In this document: in pieces, positions 16,886 to 23,603 of the stretch | Position numbering within the stretch: the first letter of the stretch is position 1 | Layout of the letters: each line of letters opens with the position of its first letter | Assembly: GCA_021796135.1 (NCBI GenBank) | Contig: JAJYOQ010000010.1 | Coordinates: forward strand, 1 to 24,737 | Reading direction: 5' to 3' | DNA: 24,737 nucleotides | Source of the DNA: Bacteroidota bacterium | Lineage (GTDB): Bacteria; Bacteroidota; Ignavibacteria; Ignavibacteriales; Ignavibacteriaceae | The notes under the pieces: model-generated | Told to the model about the DNA's origin: nothing | Seen by the model: the letters and a program-made list of their open reading frames with translations, nothing else | Database searches by the model: none | Position numbers and translations under genes: made by a program

Positions 16886-17569
16886 TTATTCAATAATACC
16901 TTCTCTAATAGCTTTAGCGACAGCTTCGGATTGAGAGTGCACATGCAATTTTTTATATATGTTTCTAAAGTGAAATCTAACCGTCTCTATGCTTATAAAT
17001 AATGAATCTGCTATTGCTTTGAAACTGTTTCCGTCTACTAATCCACCCAATATCTCTCTCTCACGAGGCGTCAATATACTTGCTCCGGTGCCTTGCTGTA
17101 ATACCGGTTTCCTCTGAGGCGGAAGTCCTTCATGACTTACATGTGAGAAAAATTCTATTACCTTCCTTGCTATATGGGAACTCATCGGCGCTCCCCCTTC
17201 GTATGCCTCTCGAATTGCTTCCAATAATTTTGACGGCGGCGTCTTCTTTACCAAATATCCGCTCGCCCCGGCACATAATGCCTCAAATATTAAATCATTC
17301 TCCTCATAAACAGTCAAAACCAATATTGTTAAATCCGGCAATATCTTTTTTACTTCCCTTATCCCCTCTATTCCGTTCATCCCCGGTAATCCTATATCCA
17401 TTAACAATACATCAGGCTTTTGCTTCTCTATATTCTTTAGCATCAACTCACACTTCACGTAAGCACCTATACACGAATACCCCTCGGTGCCGTCTATTAG
17501 CATCTTTAAGCCTTCACGGATTGAATCATTATCTTCAACTACAACAACTTTTATCTTATTATTCTGCAT
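16886..17569 (-). CDS. NarL/LuxR-family response regulator
   Basis: This 227-residue regulator has an N-terminal receiver domain (about 6-125) with acidic pocket E12/D13, phosphoacceptor Asp58 (LLMDIGLPG), Thr86 and Lys108. After a linker it has a LuxR-type DNA-binding domain (about 164-225) with LTPREREIL and a recognition-helix region IETVRFHFRNIYKKL. The set is complete, so it should be a functional phosphorylation-dependent transcription factor. It lies 46 bp after the sensor kinase gene on the same strand, so the two almost certainly form a cognate pair. The next gene downstream is the TonB-dependent receptor, across a control region with palindromes, which makes that operon its probable target. 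The ribosome binding site is weak (AAAGAAG). Confidence 0.93.
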   Translation of the reverse strand: MQNNKIKVVVVEDNDSIREGLKMLIDGTEGYSCIGAYVKCELMLKNIEKQKPDVLLMDIGLPGMNGIEGIREVKKILPDLTILVLTVYEENDLIFEALCAGASGYLVKKTPPSKLLEAIREAYEGGAPMSSHIARKVIEFFSHVSHEGLPPQRKPVLQQGTGASILTPREREILGGLVDGNSFKAIADSLFISIETVRFHFRNIYKKLHVHSQSEAVAKAIREGIIE

Positions 17570-17615
17570 AGACTTCTTTTTTAATTATAAACCGGATATA
17601 ATTTACATTTTTATT

Positions 17616-20600
17616 TTAAGAAATGTAACCTATAAAATGCAATACCGTACCTTCTCCTACTTTAGAAGTAATATTGAGAATGCCTCCTATTTGTTTAGCT
17701 CTATTTTTAATATTAGCAAGACCGTTACCTTCAGAAAGTTCATTCATATTAAATCCATTGCCGTTATCTTTAAGAATCATTTCAAGTCTTTTACCGCGTG
17801 TAAATGCATTTAAAGAGATTTCTGTACACCCGCTATGTCTTATGCAGTTGTTTATACCTTCCTTAAATAAAAGATAAAGGTGCTGCCGGTGTTCCATAGA
17901 TAGAGAAACCCGTTCAAGAGATTTTAGATTTTCTGATTTAAAGGATATACTTTTATAGGAAGATAATTCAGCGTAAGTATCCCGAAGCCGTAAAATTAAA
18001 TCGTAAAGCGAATCTCTTTTAGGATTAACAAGCCAAACAATGTCGCTCATATTATCAATCAGACTTCTTGATTTATCGCTAATGATTTTTAAATAATTTA
18101 TTGAGTCTGCTGCGGCATCAAATGATTCTAATTTTTTTGAAATAACCTCACTAATAATAGAAATCTCCGTCAGACTCGATCCAATATTATCATGCAAATC
18201 TGCCGCTAGTTTTGTTCTAAATCTCTCAATATTTAAAAGATGCCGTATACGAAATGAAATTAAAAAAACGATTAAAAAACCTCCGGCAATAACAGAACAG
18301 AATATAAACCACCAGGTTCTCCAAAAAGGAGGAAGAATTATAATTTTAATAGAAGCACCTTCAGTATTCCAAACACCGTCATTATTTGAACCTCTTACAT
18401 AAAATGCATATTTACCGGGATCGAGGTTAGTGTATGTGACAAAGCGACGGTTGCCGGATTTTACCCATCCCTTATCAAATCCCTCCATCATATATGCATA
18501 TTGGTTTTTATTCGGAGCTGTATAATCAAGAGCTGCAAATTCAAAAGAAAAAACATTTTGATAATAGGATAATTTAATTTCTCGTGTCTTACCGATATAT
18601 TCTTTAAGAGGAGAATTTTTTAAACCTATTGGAACCGGGTTATTAAAAATATTAAAATCCGTTATTACCACCGGAGGAGGGTAAGGATTGTCTTTTAATT
18701 TTGATGGATAAAAAGCATTAAAACCGTTTATTCCACCGAAAAAAAGTTCTCCATTTAGACTTTTTAAAGCTGCGCCCCAAAAGAATTGATTACTTTGCAG
18801 TCCGTCGCTTTCATTATAATTCCTGAAAATTTGTTTAGCCAAATTAAACTTTGAAAGTCCATTATCAGTGCTAAGCCAGAGATTCCCATTATCGTCTTCA
18901 AGAATTCCATAAATAATATTGCTAGGCAAGCCGTCCTTTGTAGAATAACGTATAAATTTAGCTTTCTCAGGAGGTAAAATCTGCTGATCTACGGATAGTT
19001 CATTCAATCCCCCGCCGTATGTTCCTATCCACAGGTTTCCCAATTTATCTTCATAAATTGAAATTATACGGTTATCGCTTAAACTATAAGAATCATCATA
19101 TAGGTTTTGATAAGAATCAAATTTATAATCTGCTTTCGAAAAATCATTTGGATCTTTCGGCTCGGAAATCTTATTAAGCCCACCCCATGTGCCAACCCAA
19201 ATATTGCCGTTCCTATCCTGAGAAATACAAGACTGCACTTGATTATTACTAAGACTATTTAAATTATTTGGATCATTTAAAAAAGTGATGAACTTATTAT
19301 GCCTTTTATCATATAGATTTAGCCCTAATTCAGTTCCAATCCACAGTTTTCCGGATTTATCCTCAAATATTGACTGAATAATATTACTACTTAAACTATT
19401 CGGGTCATTATTCTTATGGACATAATGAATAAATTTAGTATTTAATGAACCTTTATCGCTAATCATTTTATTTAATCCCCCGCGCCAAGTACCAACCCAC
19501 AATGTACCCTGCTTGTCCTTAAAAATTGAAGAAACAGAATTGTCGCTTAAACTAAATTTATTCCCCGAATAATGAAAATAATGAGTAAATTTTTTTGTGG
19601 TTTCATTATATTTATTTAGACCTCCTCCTAATGTTCCTATCCAAAAAACACCTGATTTTTCTTGATAAAATGATCGAATAGTATTGTAACTCAAGCTATT
19701 CGGATCTGAAGGATCATGTTTAAACTGTGTGAACCTCATTCTCTCAATATCATATTTAGCTATTCCTCTTTCTGCGGTACCAATCCAGATTAGACCGGTT
19801 CTATCTTCCAAAAGAGATAAAATGTTATTGTTATTAAAATTAAGAGAAGGTTGGTCAATATCAATAAACTTTTCACTGTTATGATCTAATTGAAAAAGAC
19901 CGCCGCCTGTACCGACCCATATTTTTCCCGACCTGTCTTCTAAAATAGAGTTTATCATACTATTACTATGATTGCTCAAGATAGATTTATTTTCAACAAT
20001 GCTGGTAAAATTATTTTTTGTCGAATTGTATTTATTTAGACCTGTCAGAGTTCCTATTAAGAGTACACCTTTATTATCAAGACATAATGAAATTATATCA
20101 TCGTTATTTATACTATTAAGGTCATTGTCGCTATGATTAAAATGATAGAATTTCCCTGTTCTCTTATCAAATTTAATTAATCCTCCGCCTTCGGTCCCGA
20201 TCCAAAGAAAGCCTTTATTATCTTGAATAATTGTTCGAACATAGTTATTACTTAAGCTGAATGGATTTTTAGGATCATTTTTATATACAGTAAAATTCTG
20301 TTTTTGGGGATTGAACTTACAAAGACCTTCACTGTTAGTACCGATCCATATAACACCGCTGTTATCCTGATAAATTGCTCTAATATTGTTATCACTGATG
20401 CTGTTAATATCATTTGGATTATTTTTATATATCGTAAAATTCTGCTTATCATTATTAAATTTGCAAAGTCCTCCGTTATTTGTGCCAACCCATATAGTCC
20501 CGCTATGATCTTCAAAAATTGTCCAAATAAAATTATCCGGAATTGAATTCTGATCACGTGGATTATTTTTAAAAACAGTAAAATTGTATCCGTCATATCG

Positions 20601-20897
20601 ATCAAGCCCATCTTCAGTACCGAACCACATAAAACCTTGTTTGTCTTGAAGAATGCAGTGAATTGTGTTTTGAGATAATCCATTATCTGTAGCAATGAAA
20701 TCAAAATTTAGGCTTCTGGTTTGGGCGGTAATAATTTTAGTAGGAAAAGTAATCAATATAAGAGAAATTATAGAAAATTTTAATAATTTCTGTTTATTCT
20801 GTAGGAAAAAATTACCTTTTTTAACAGAGTAAAAAGGAAATTTAAATTTTACTTTCGCAGAAATAACAAATCGAGAGATTTTATTGTTAAAATACAT
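17616..20897 (-). CDS. Two-component sensor kinase with 14-blade periplasmic propeller, Y_Y_Y and HisKA_3 domains
   Basis: This 1093-residue kinase would bind a ligand in the periplasm and phosphorylate the neighbouring regulator. A hydrophobic signal or anchor lies at about 40-58. Fourteen propeller repeats follow, marked by W-I/V-G-T or a variant near residues 91, 136, 184, 232, 280, 327, 371, 419, 467, 519, 567, 623, 674 and 719, mostly 45-52 apart. That count suits two seven-bladed propellers. A Y_Y_Y domain (about 765-856) precedes a single membrane segment (about 861-882). The HisKA_3 phosphorylation site is His902 (AADLHDNIG). The ATPase has its N-box near 1012-1021, DNGNG at 1044-1048 and GNGLANI at 1057-1063. 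There is no receiver or AraC domain, unlike hybrid systems controlling polysaccharide loci. The only ATG leaves ~35 basic residues before the hydrophobic stretch, so the true start is uncertain. Confidence 0.93.
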   Translation of the reverse strand: MYFNNKISRFVISAKVKFKFPFYSVKKGNFFLQNKQKLLKFSIISLILITFPTKIITAQTRSLNFDFIATDNGLSQNTIHCILQDKQGFMWFGTEDGLDRYDGYNFTVFKNNPRDQNSIPDNFIWTIFEDHSGTIWVGTNNGGLCKFNNDKQNFTIYKNNPNDINSISDNNIRAIYQDNSGVIWIGTNSEGLCKFNPQKQNFTVYKNDPKNPFSLSNNYVRTIIQDNKGFLWIGTEGGGLIKFDKRTGKFYHFNHSDNDLNSINNDDIISLCLDNKGVLLIGTLTGLNKYNSTKNNFTSIVENKSILSNHSNSMINSILEDRSGKIWVGTGGGLFQLDHNSEKFIDIDQPSLNFNNNNILSLLEDRTGLIWIGTAERGIAKYDIERMRFTQFKHDPSDPNSLSYNTIRSFYQEKSGVFWIGTLGGGLNKYNETTKKFTHYFHYSGNKFSLSDNSVSSIFKDKQGTLWVGTWRGGLNKMISDKGSLNTKFIHYVHKNNDPNSLSSNIIQSIFEDKSGKLWIGTELGLNLYDKRHNKFITFLNDPNNLNSLSNNQVQSCISQDRNGNIWVGTWGGLNKISEPKDPNDFSKADYKFDSYQNLYDDSYSLSDNRIISIYEDKLGNLWIGTYGGGLNELSVDQQILPPEKAKFIRYSTKDGLPSNIIYGILEDDNGNLWLSTDNGLSKFNLAKQIFRNYNESDGLQSNQFFWGAALKSLNGELFFGGINGFNAFYPSKLKDNPYPPPVVITDFNIFNNPVPIGLKNSPLKEYIGKTREIKLSYYQNVFSFEFAALDYTAPNKNQYAYMMEGFDKGWVKSGNRRFVTYTNLDPGKYAFYVRGSNNDGVWNTEGASIKIIILPPFWRTWWFIFCSVIAGGFLIVFLISFRIRHLLNIERFRTKLAADLHDNIGSSLTEISIISEVISKKLESFDAAADSINYLKIISDKSRSLIDNMSDIVWLVNPKRDSLYDLILRLRDTYAELSSYKSISFKSENLKSLERVSLSMEHRQHLYLLFKEGINNCIRHSGCTEISLNAFTRGKRLEMILKDNGNGFNMNELSEGNGLANIKNRAKQIGGILNITSKVGEGTVLHFIGYIS

Positions 20898-20958
20898 TTT
20901 AACGAAACTTTAATTATTTACTAAAATATACAATCAAGTAATAGAAAATTGCTATTTC

Positions 20959-20987
20959 TTGACCGTAAAATCAACTTTAAAATAAAT
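20959..20987 (+). promoter_or_regulatory. Weak candidate promoter for the NRDE/ftcD gene group
   Basis: In the 229-bp divergent gap before the NRDE gene, TTGACC (20959-20964) and ATAAAT (20982-20987) are 17 bases apart. Only the -35 is a good match and the start would lie about 130 bases before the gene. No other convincing signal is seen in this gap, including for the sensor kinase on the other strand. Confidence 0.25.
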
Positions 20988-21126
20988 AAGGTATTTTAAA
21001 GGATATTTTAATTTGTTATTGCATTTTCATCTTTACTCTTAAAATGAATTTTCTCCCAGTAAAGTTGTAATTGAAAATCACTTTATTTAAGTTAAAACCA
21101 TATTTTATTTGTAAAAATGGTTTTTT

Positions 21127-21888
21127 ATGTGTCTACTTTTAATATCATTCCTAAATCACCCGAAATATAAATTAATAATTGCAGCAAACAGGGATGAGTT
21201 TTATAAGCGACCTGCCACTTCGGCACATTTCTGGGATATGAATCCAAATCTATTAGCTGGGAAAGACATTGAAGCAGGAGGAACATGGCTGGGAATTACT
21301 ACTTCGGGAAAGTTTTCTGCAATTACAAATTACCGTGATCTAAGAAACATTAAGCAAAATGCTCCGACTCGGGGTAAATTAGTCACTGATTATTTACTTA
21401 ATAATAATTCAACATCAGAATTTGCAAAAGATCTTAAGGAAAAGTCAGATTTATACAACGGCTATAATTTAATTTTCGGTAATTTGAACGGATTGAACTA
21501 TTTTTCAAATCAGACTAAAATTTTATATGAACTTAAACCAGGCATTTATGGATTAAGCAATCATTTATTGGATACTCCGTGGTATAAAGTTGAAAAAAGT
21601 AAAGAATTATTTTCAAAAATCCTTACTAAAAAAAATCTAATTTCTGATGATTTTTTTGAAATACTTTCAGATAAAACATTGTCTCCTGATGATTTATTAC
21701 CTGACACTGGTTTAGAAAAAAAGAGTGAGCAAGCAATTTCAGCTATATTTGTCTCAACATCCGAATATGGAACTCGTTCATCCACAGTAATCCTAGTAAA
21801 TCATCAAAATCTTGCGACTTTCACTGAAAAGTCATTGAATATTGAGACGGGCAAATGGATAAGGTCATCTTTCGAGTTTGAAATTTAA
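21127..21888 (+). CDS. NRDE (TANGO2-like) family protein
   Basis: The 253-residue protein carries the signature that gives the family its name, N21-R22-D23-E24, followed by FYKRPA and a conserved HFW segment (34-36). It also has GGTWLGI and TNYRD further on. The family includes human TANGO2 and has an Ntn-hydrolase-like fold with a conserved Cys2, present here as the MC start; that conserved start supports ATG at 21127 although no good ribosome binding site is visible. The biochemical role is debated; TANGO2 homologues have been linked to heme trafficking and to acyl-CoA and lipid metabolism. No signal peptide is seen, so it is probably cytoplasmic. It precedes ftcD by 42 bp on the same strand and may be co-transcribed, but no functional link is evident. 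Confidence 0.9.
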   Translation: MCLLLISFLNHPKYKLIIAANRDEFYKRPATSAHFWDMNPNLLAGKDIEAGGTWLGITTSGKFSAITNYRDLRNIKQNAPTRGKLVTDYLLNNNSTSEFAKDLKEKSDLYNGYNLIFGNLNGLNYFSNQTKILYELKPGIYGLSNHLLDTPWYKVEKSKELFSKILTKKNLISDDFFEILSDKTLSPDDLLPDTGLEKKSEQAISAIFVSTSEYGTRSSTVILVNHQNLATFTEKSLNIETGKWIRSSFEFEI

Positions 21889-21930
21889 AAATAAATATGA
21901 AATTTAGAATTAAAAATTATGGTACTTTAA

Positions 21931-22947
21931 ATGAAAATAATTGAATGTGTCCCAAACTTTAGTGAAGGAAAGAATGATGAAATTTTTGACGAAATTAAGC
22001 ACACTTTGGACGGGATTAAAAATTGCAAACTGCTTAGTCTTGAGCCGGACGGTGATTACAATAGAGTGGTAGTGACCCTTGCCGGAAACGAAAAAGGGAT
22101 CTTAAACGGAGCTCTGGCAATAAGTTTGGCAGCAGCTAGAAATATTGACATGCGAAATCATAAGGGTGAGCATCCGAGAATAGGTGCAATTGATGTCGTA
22201 CCTTTTGTTCCAGTTAAAAATATATCTATGGATGAGTGTGTTAAAATTTCAGAAGCTTATGCCGAATCAATTGCTGAAAAATTAAATGTACCTGTTTATT
22301 TATATGAAGCATCGGCTAGAAAAGCATCAAGAAAAAATCTTTCCGATATTAGGAAAGGCGAATATGAAGCGCTTGAAGAGAAATTAAGACATGATGAATG
22401 GCGACCGGATTTTGGAACTAACATATTTAATCCTAAACTGGGTGCAATTGTAACCGGTGCAAGATTTTTTTTAATAGCCTATAATGTTAATATAAAATCA
22501 AAAGATGTAAAATATGCCAAAGAGATAGGAGAAGTCTTAAGAGAGTCGGGATATGCAAAGAGAGATGAATCCGGCAAATTGATTAAGGTTAACGGAGAAA
22601 CTATTAAAGTCCCGGGCAGATTGAAATCTTTAAAAGCTATGGGAGTGTCTTTGGAAAAACTTCATATTACACAAGTTTCAATGAATCTGACTAATTATAA
22701 TATTACCCCATTGCACATTGCATTTGAAGAAGTAAAAAAAGAAGCTGCAAAAATGGGAATAGAAATCAACGGAAGTGAAATTGTCGGACTAGTTCCACTT
22801 GAGGCTCTTTTACAAGCGGGAAAGTTTTATTCAGAAGGCAAAAACCTTGATGAAAAATCTTTAGTGGATTTAGCTATAGATAAATTAGGTCTAAGCTCAA
22901 TAAATTATTTCAACAAAAACGAAAAAATTATTGATTATATGATTTAA
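21931..22947 (+). CDS. ftcD: Glutamate formimidoyltransferase
   Basis: This enzyme transfers the formimino group between formimino-glutamate and tetrahydrofolate, the step that links histidine breakdown to the folate one-carbon pool. Its 338 residues correspond to the N-terminal half of the bifunctional animal enzyme. Visible marks are IECVPNFSEG at the start (3-12) and HKGEHPRIGAIDVVPFVP (77-94); His81 lines up with the catalytic His82 of the porcine enzyme. The cyclodeaminase that completes the reaction is the next gene, 18 bp downstream. No other hut gene is visible in the window, so the source of formimino-glutamate is unknown. The ATG at 21931 lacks a strong ribosome binding site; translation may depend partly on the preceding gene. 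Confidence 0.95.
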   Translation: MKIIECVPNFSEGKNDEIFDEIKHTLDGIKNCKLLSLEPDGDYNRVVVTLAGNEKGILNGALAISLAAARNIDMRNHKGEHPRIGAIDVVPFVPVKNISMDECVKISEAYAESIAEKLNVPVYLYEASARKASRKNLSDIRKGEYEALEEKLRHDEWRPDFGTNIFNPKLGAIVTGARFFLIAYNVNIKSKDVKYAKEIGEVLRESGYAKRDESGKLIKVNGETIKVPGRLKSLKAMGVSLEKLHITQVSMNLTNYNITPLHIAFEEVKKEAAKMGIEINGSEIVGLVPLEALLQAGKFYSEGKNLDEKSLVDLAIDKLGLSSINYFNKNEKIIDYMI

Positions 22948-22955
22948 ATAAAATC

Positions 22956-22961
22956 GGGAGG
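22956..22961 (+). promoter_or_regulatory. Strong ribosome binding site fixing a TTG start
   Basis: GGGAGG lies four bases before the TTG at 22966. It is the clearest Shine-Dalgarno on the right side of the window and is the reason the cyclodeaminase is begun at TTG, which also gives the expected N-terminal length before the SPTPGGG motif. Confidence 0.8.
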
Positions 22962-22965
22962 TAAA

Positions 22966-23598
22966 TTGAACTTAGAAATATCATTTCAAAATTATTTAGA
23001 CCAGCTTTCTTCAAGCTCACCTACTCCGGGAGGCGGTAATGTTGCAGCATTATGCGGGGTTTTAGCAAGCAGCCTTGGAATTATGGTCTGTAATTTAACT
23101 ATTGGTAAAAAAAAATATATTGATTTTGAACCTGATGCAAATGAAATAAGAGAAAAACTGACAGGCCTGAAAAAAGAATTCGTGGAGTTAGCTGAAAAAG
23201 ATAACGAAGCTTTTGACAAGGTTATGGGAGCTTTTAAACTTCCCAAAGATACATTGGGACAACAGGAAATTAGGCAAGAAAAAATTCAAGCTGCTACTCT
23301 AGATGCTGCAATAATCCCGGCAAACGTACTAAGAAAATGCAAAGAGACAATAACATTAATTAAAGTTATCTGCGAACGAGGGAATCAAAATTCTCTATCT
23401 GATGCAGGAGTTGCATCCTCATTGGTATCAACAGCAGCAGAAGGTGCCTTTCTGAACGTTTTGATAAACTGCTCGAGTTTAACAAATCAAATTAAAGCAA
23501 AAGAATTTATTAAAGGTAATGAAATATTGTATAAAGAGGTTAAGGAAATTTCTGAATTTATCATTACTTCCATAATTAAAAGACTAGCTAAAGAATAA
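22966..23598 (+). CDS. fchA: Formimidotetrahydrofolate cyclodeaminase
   Basis: This protein converts 5-formimino-tetrahydrofolate to 5,10-methenyl-tetrahydrofolate and ammonia. It is a 210-residue, mostly helical protein matching the C-terminal domain of bifunctional FTCD. The family hallmark SPTPGGGNVAA is at residues 18-28, with a second conserved stretch NQNSLSDAGVASSL (140-153) and AFLNVLIN at 161-168. It starts at TTG, 18 bp after ftcD. Having the two activities as neighbouring separate genes is the common bacterial alternative to the fused animal enzyme, and the pair would work in series. The nicotinate phosphoribosyltransferase gene begins five bases after its stop. Assignment is firm; the cyclodeaminase and serine-cycle-type methenyl enzymes share this fold, but the ftcD neighbour decides it. 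Confidence 0.92.
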   Translation: MNLEISFQNYLDQLSSSSPTPGGGNVAALCGVLASSLGIMVCNLTIGKKKYIDFEPDANEIREKLTGLKKEFVELAEKDNEAFDKVMGAFKLPKDTLGQQEIRQEKIQAATLDAAIIPANVLRKCKETITLIKVICERGNQNSLSDAGVASSLVSTAAEGAFLNVLINCSSLTNQIKAKEFIKGNEILYKEVKEISEFIITSIIKRLAKE

Positions 23599-23603
23599 CG
23601 CTT

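Noticed and set aside
17080..17571. 163-codon open frame on the plus strand opposite the response regulator
   Set aside because: It lies wholly antisense to a regulator with intact receiver and LuxR motifs, has no ribosome binding site and its translation is a low-complexity Leu/Ser/Pro mix.
18840..20650. Regularly spaced similar DNA segments, about 140-150 bp apart, at first glance like an array
   Set aside because: They are the codons of the propeller blades. Spacing is a multiple of three, copies are diverged and the frame is open, so this is not a CRISPR or satellite repeat.
20252..20704. 150-codon open frame on the minus strand inside the sensor kinase gene
   Set aside because: It is a shifted reading of the propeller repeats; the repeated wording follows from the DNA repeats of the real frame.
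3058..20970. The 11-mer TGACCGTAAAA occurs in two intergenic regions (about 3058 and 20960)
   Set aside because: A single shared 11-mer in an AT-rich 25-kb window is expected by chance, and the flanking bases and positions relative to genes do not agree.
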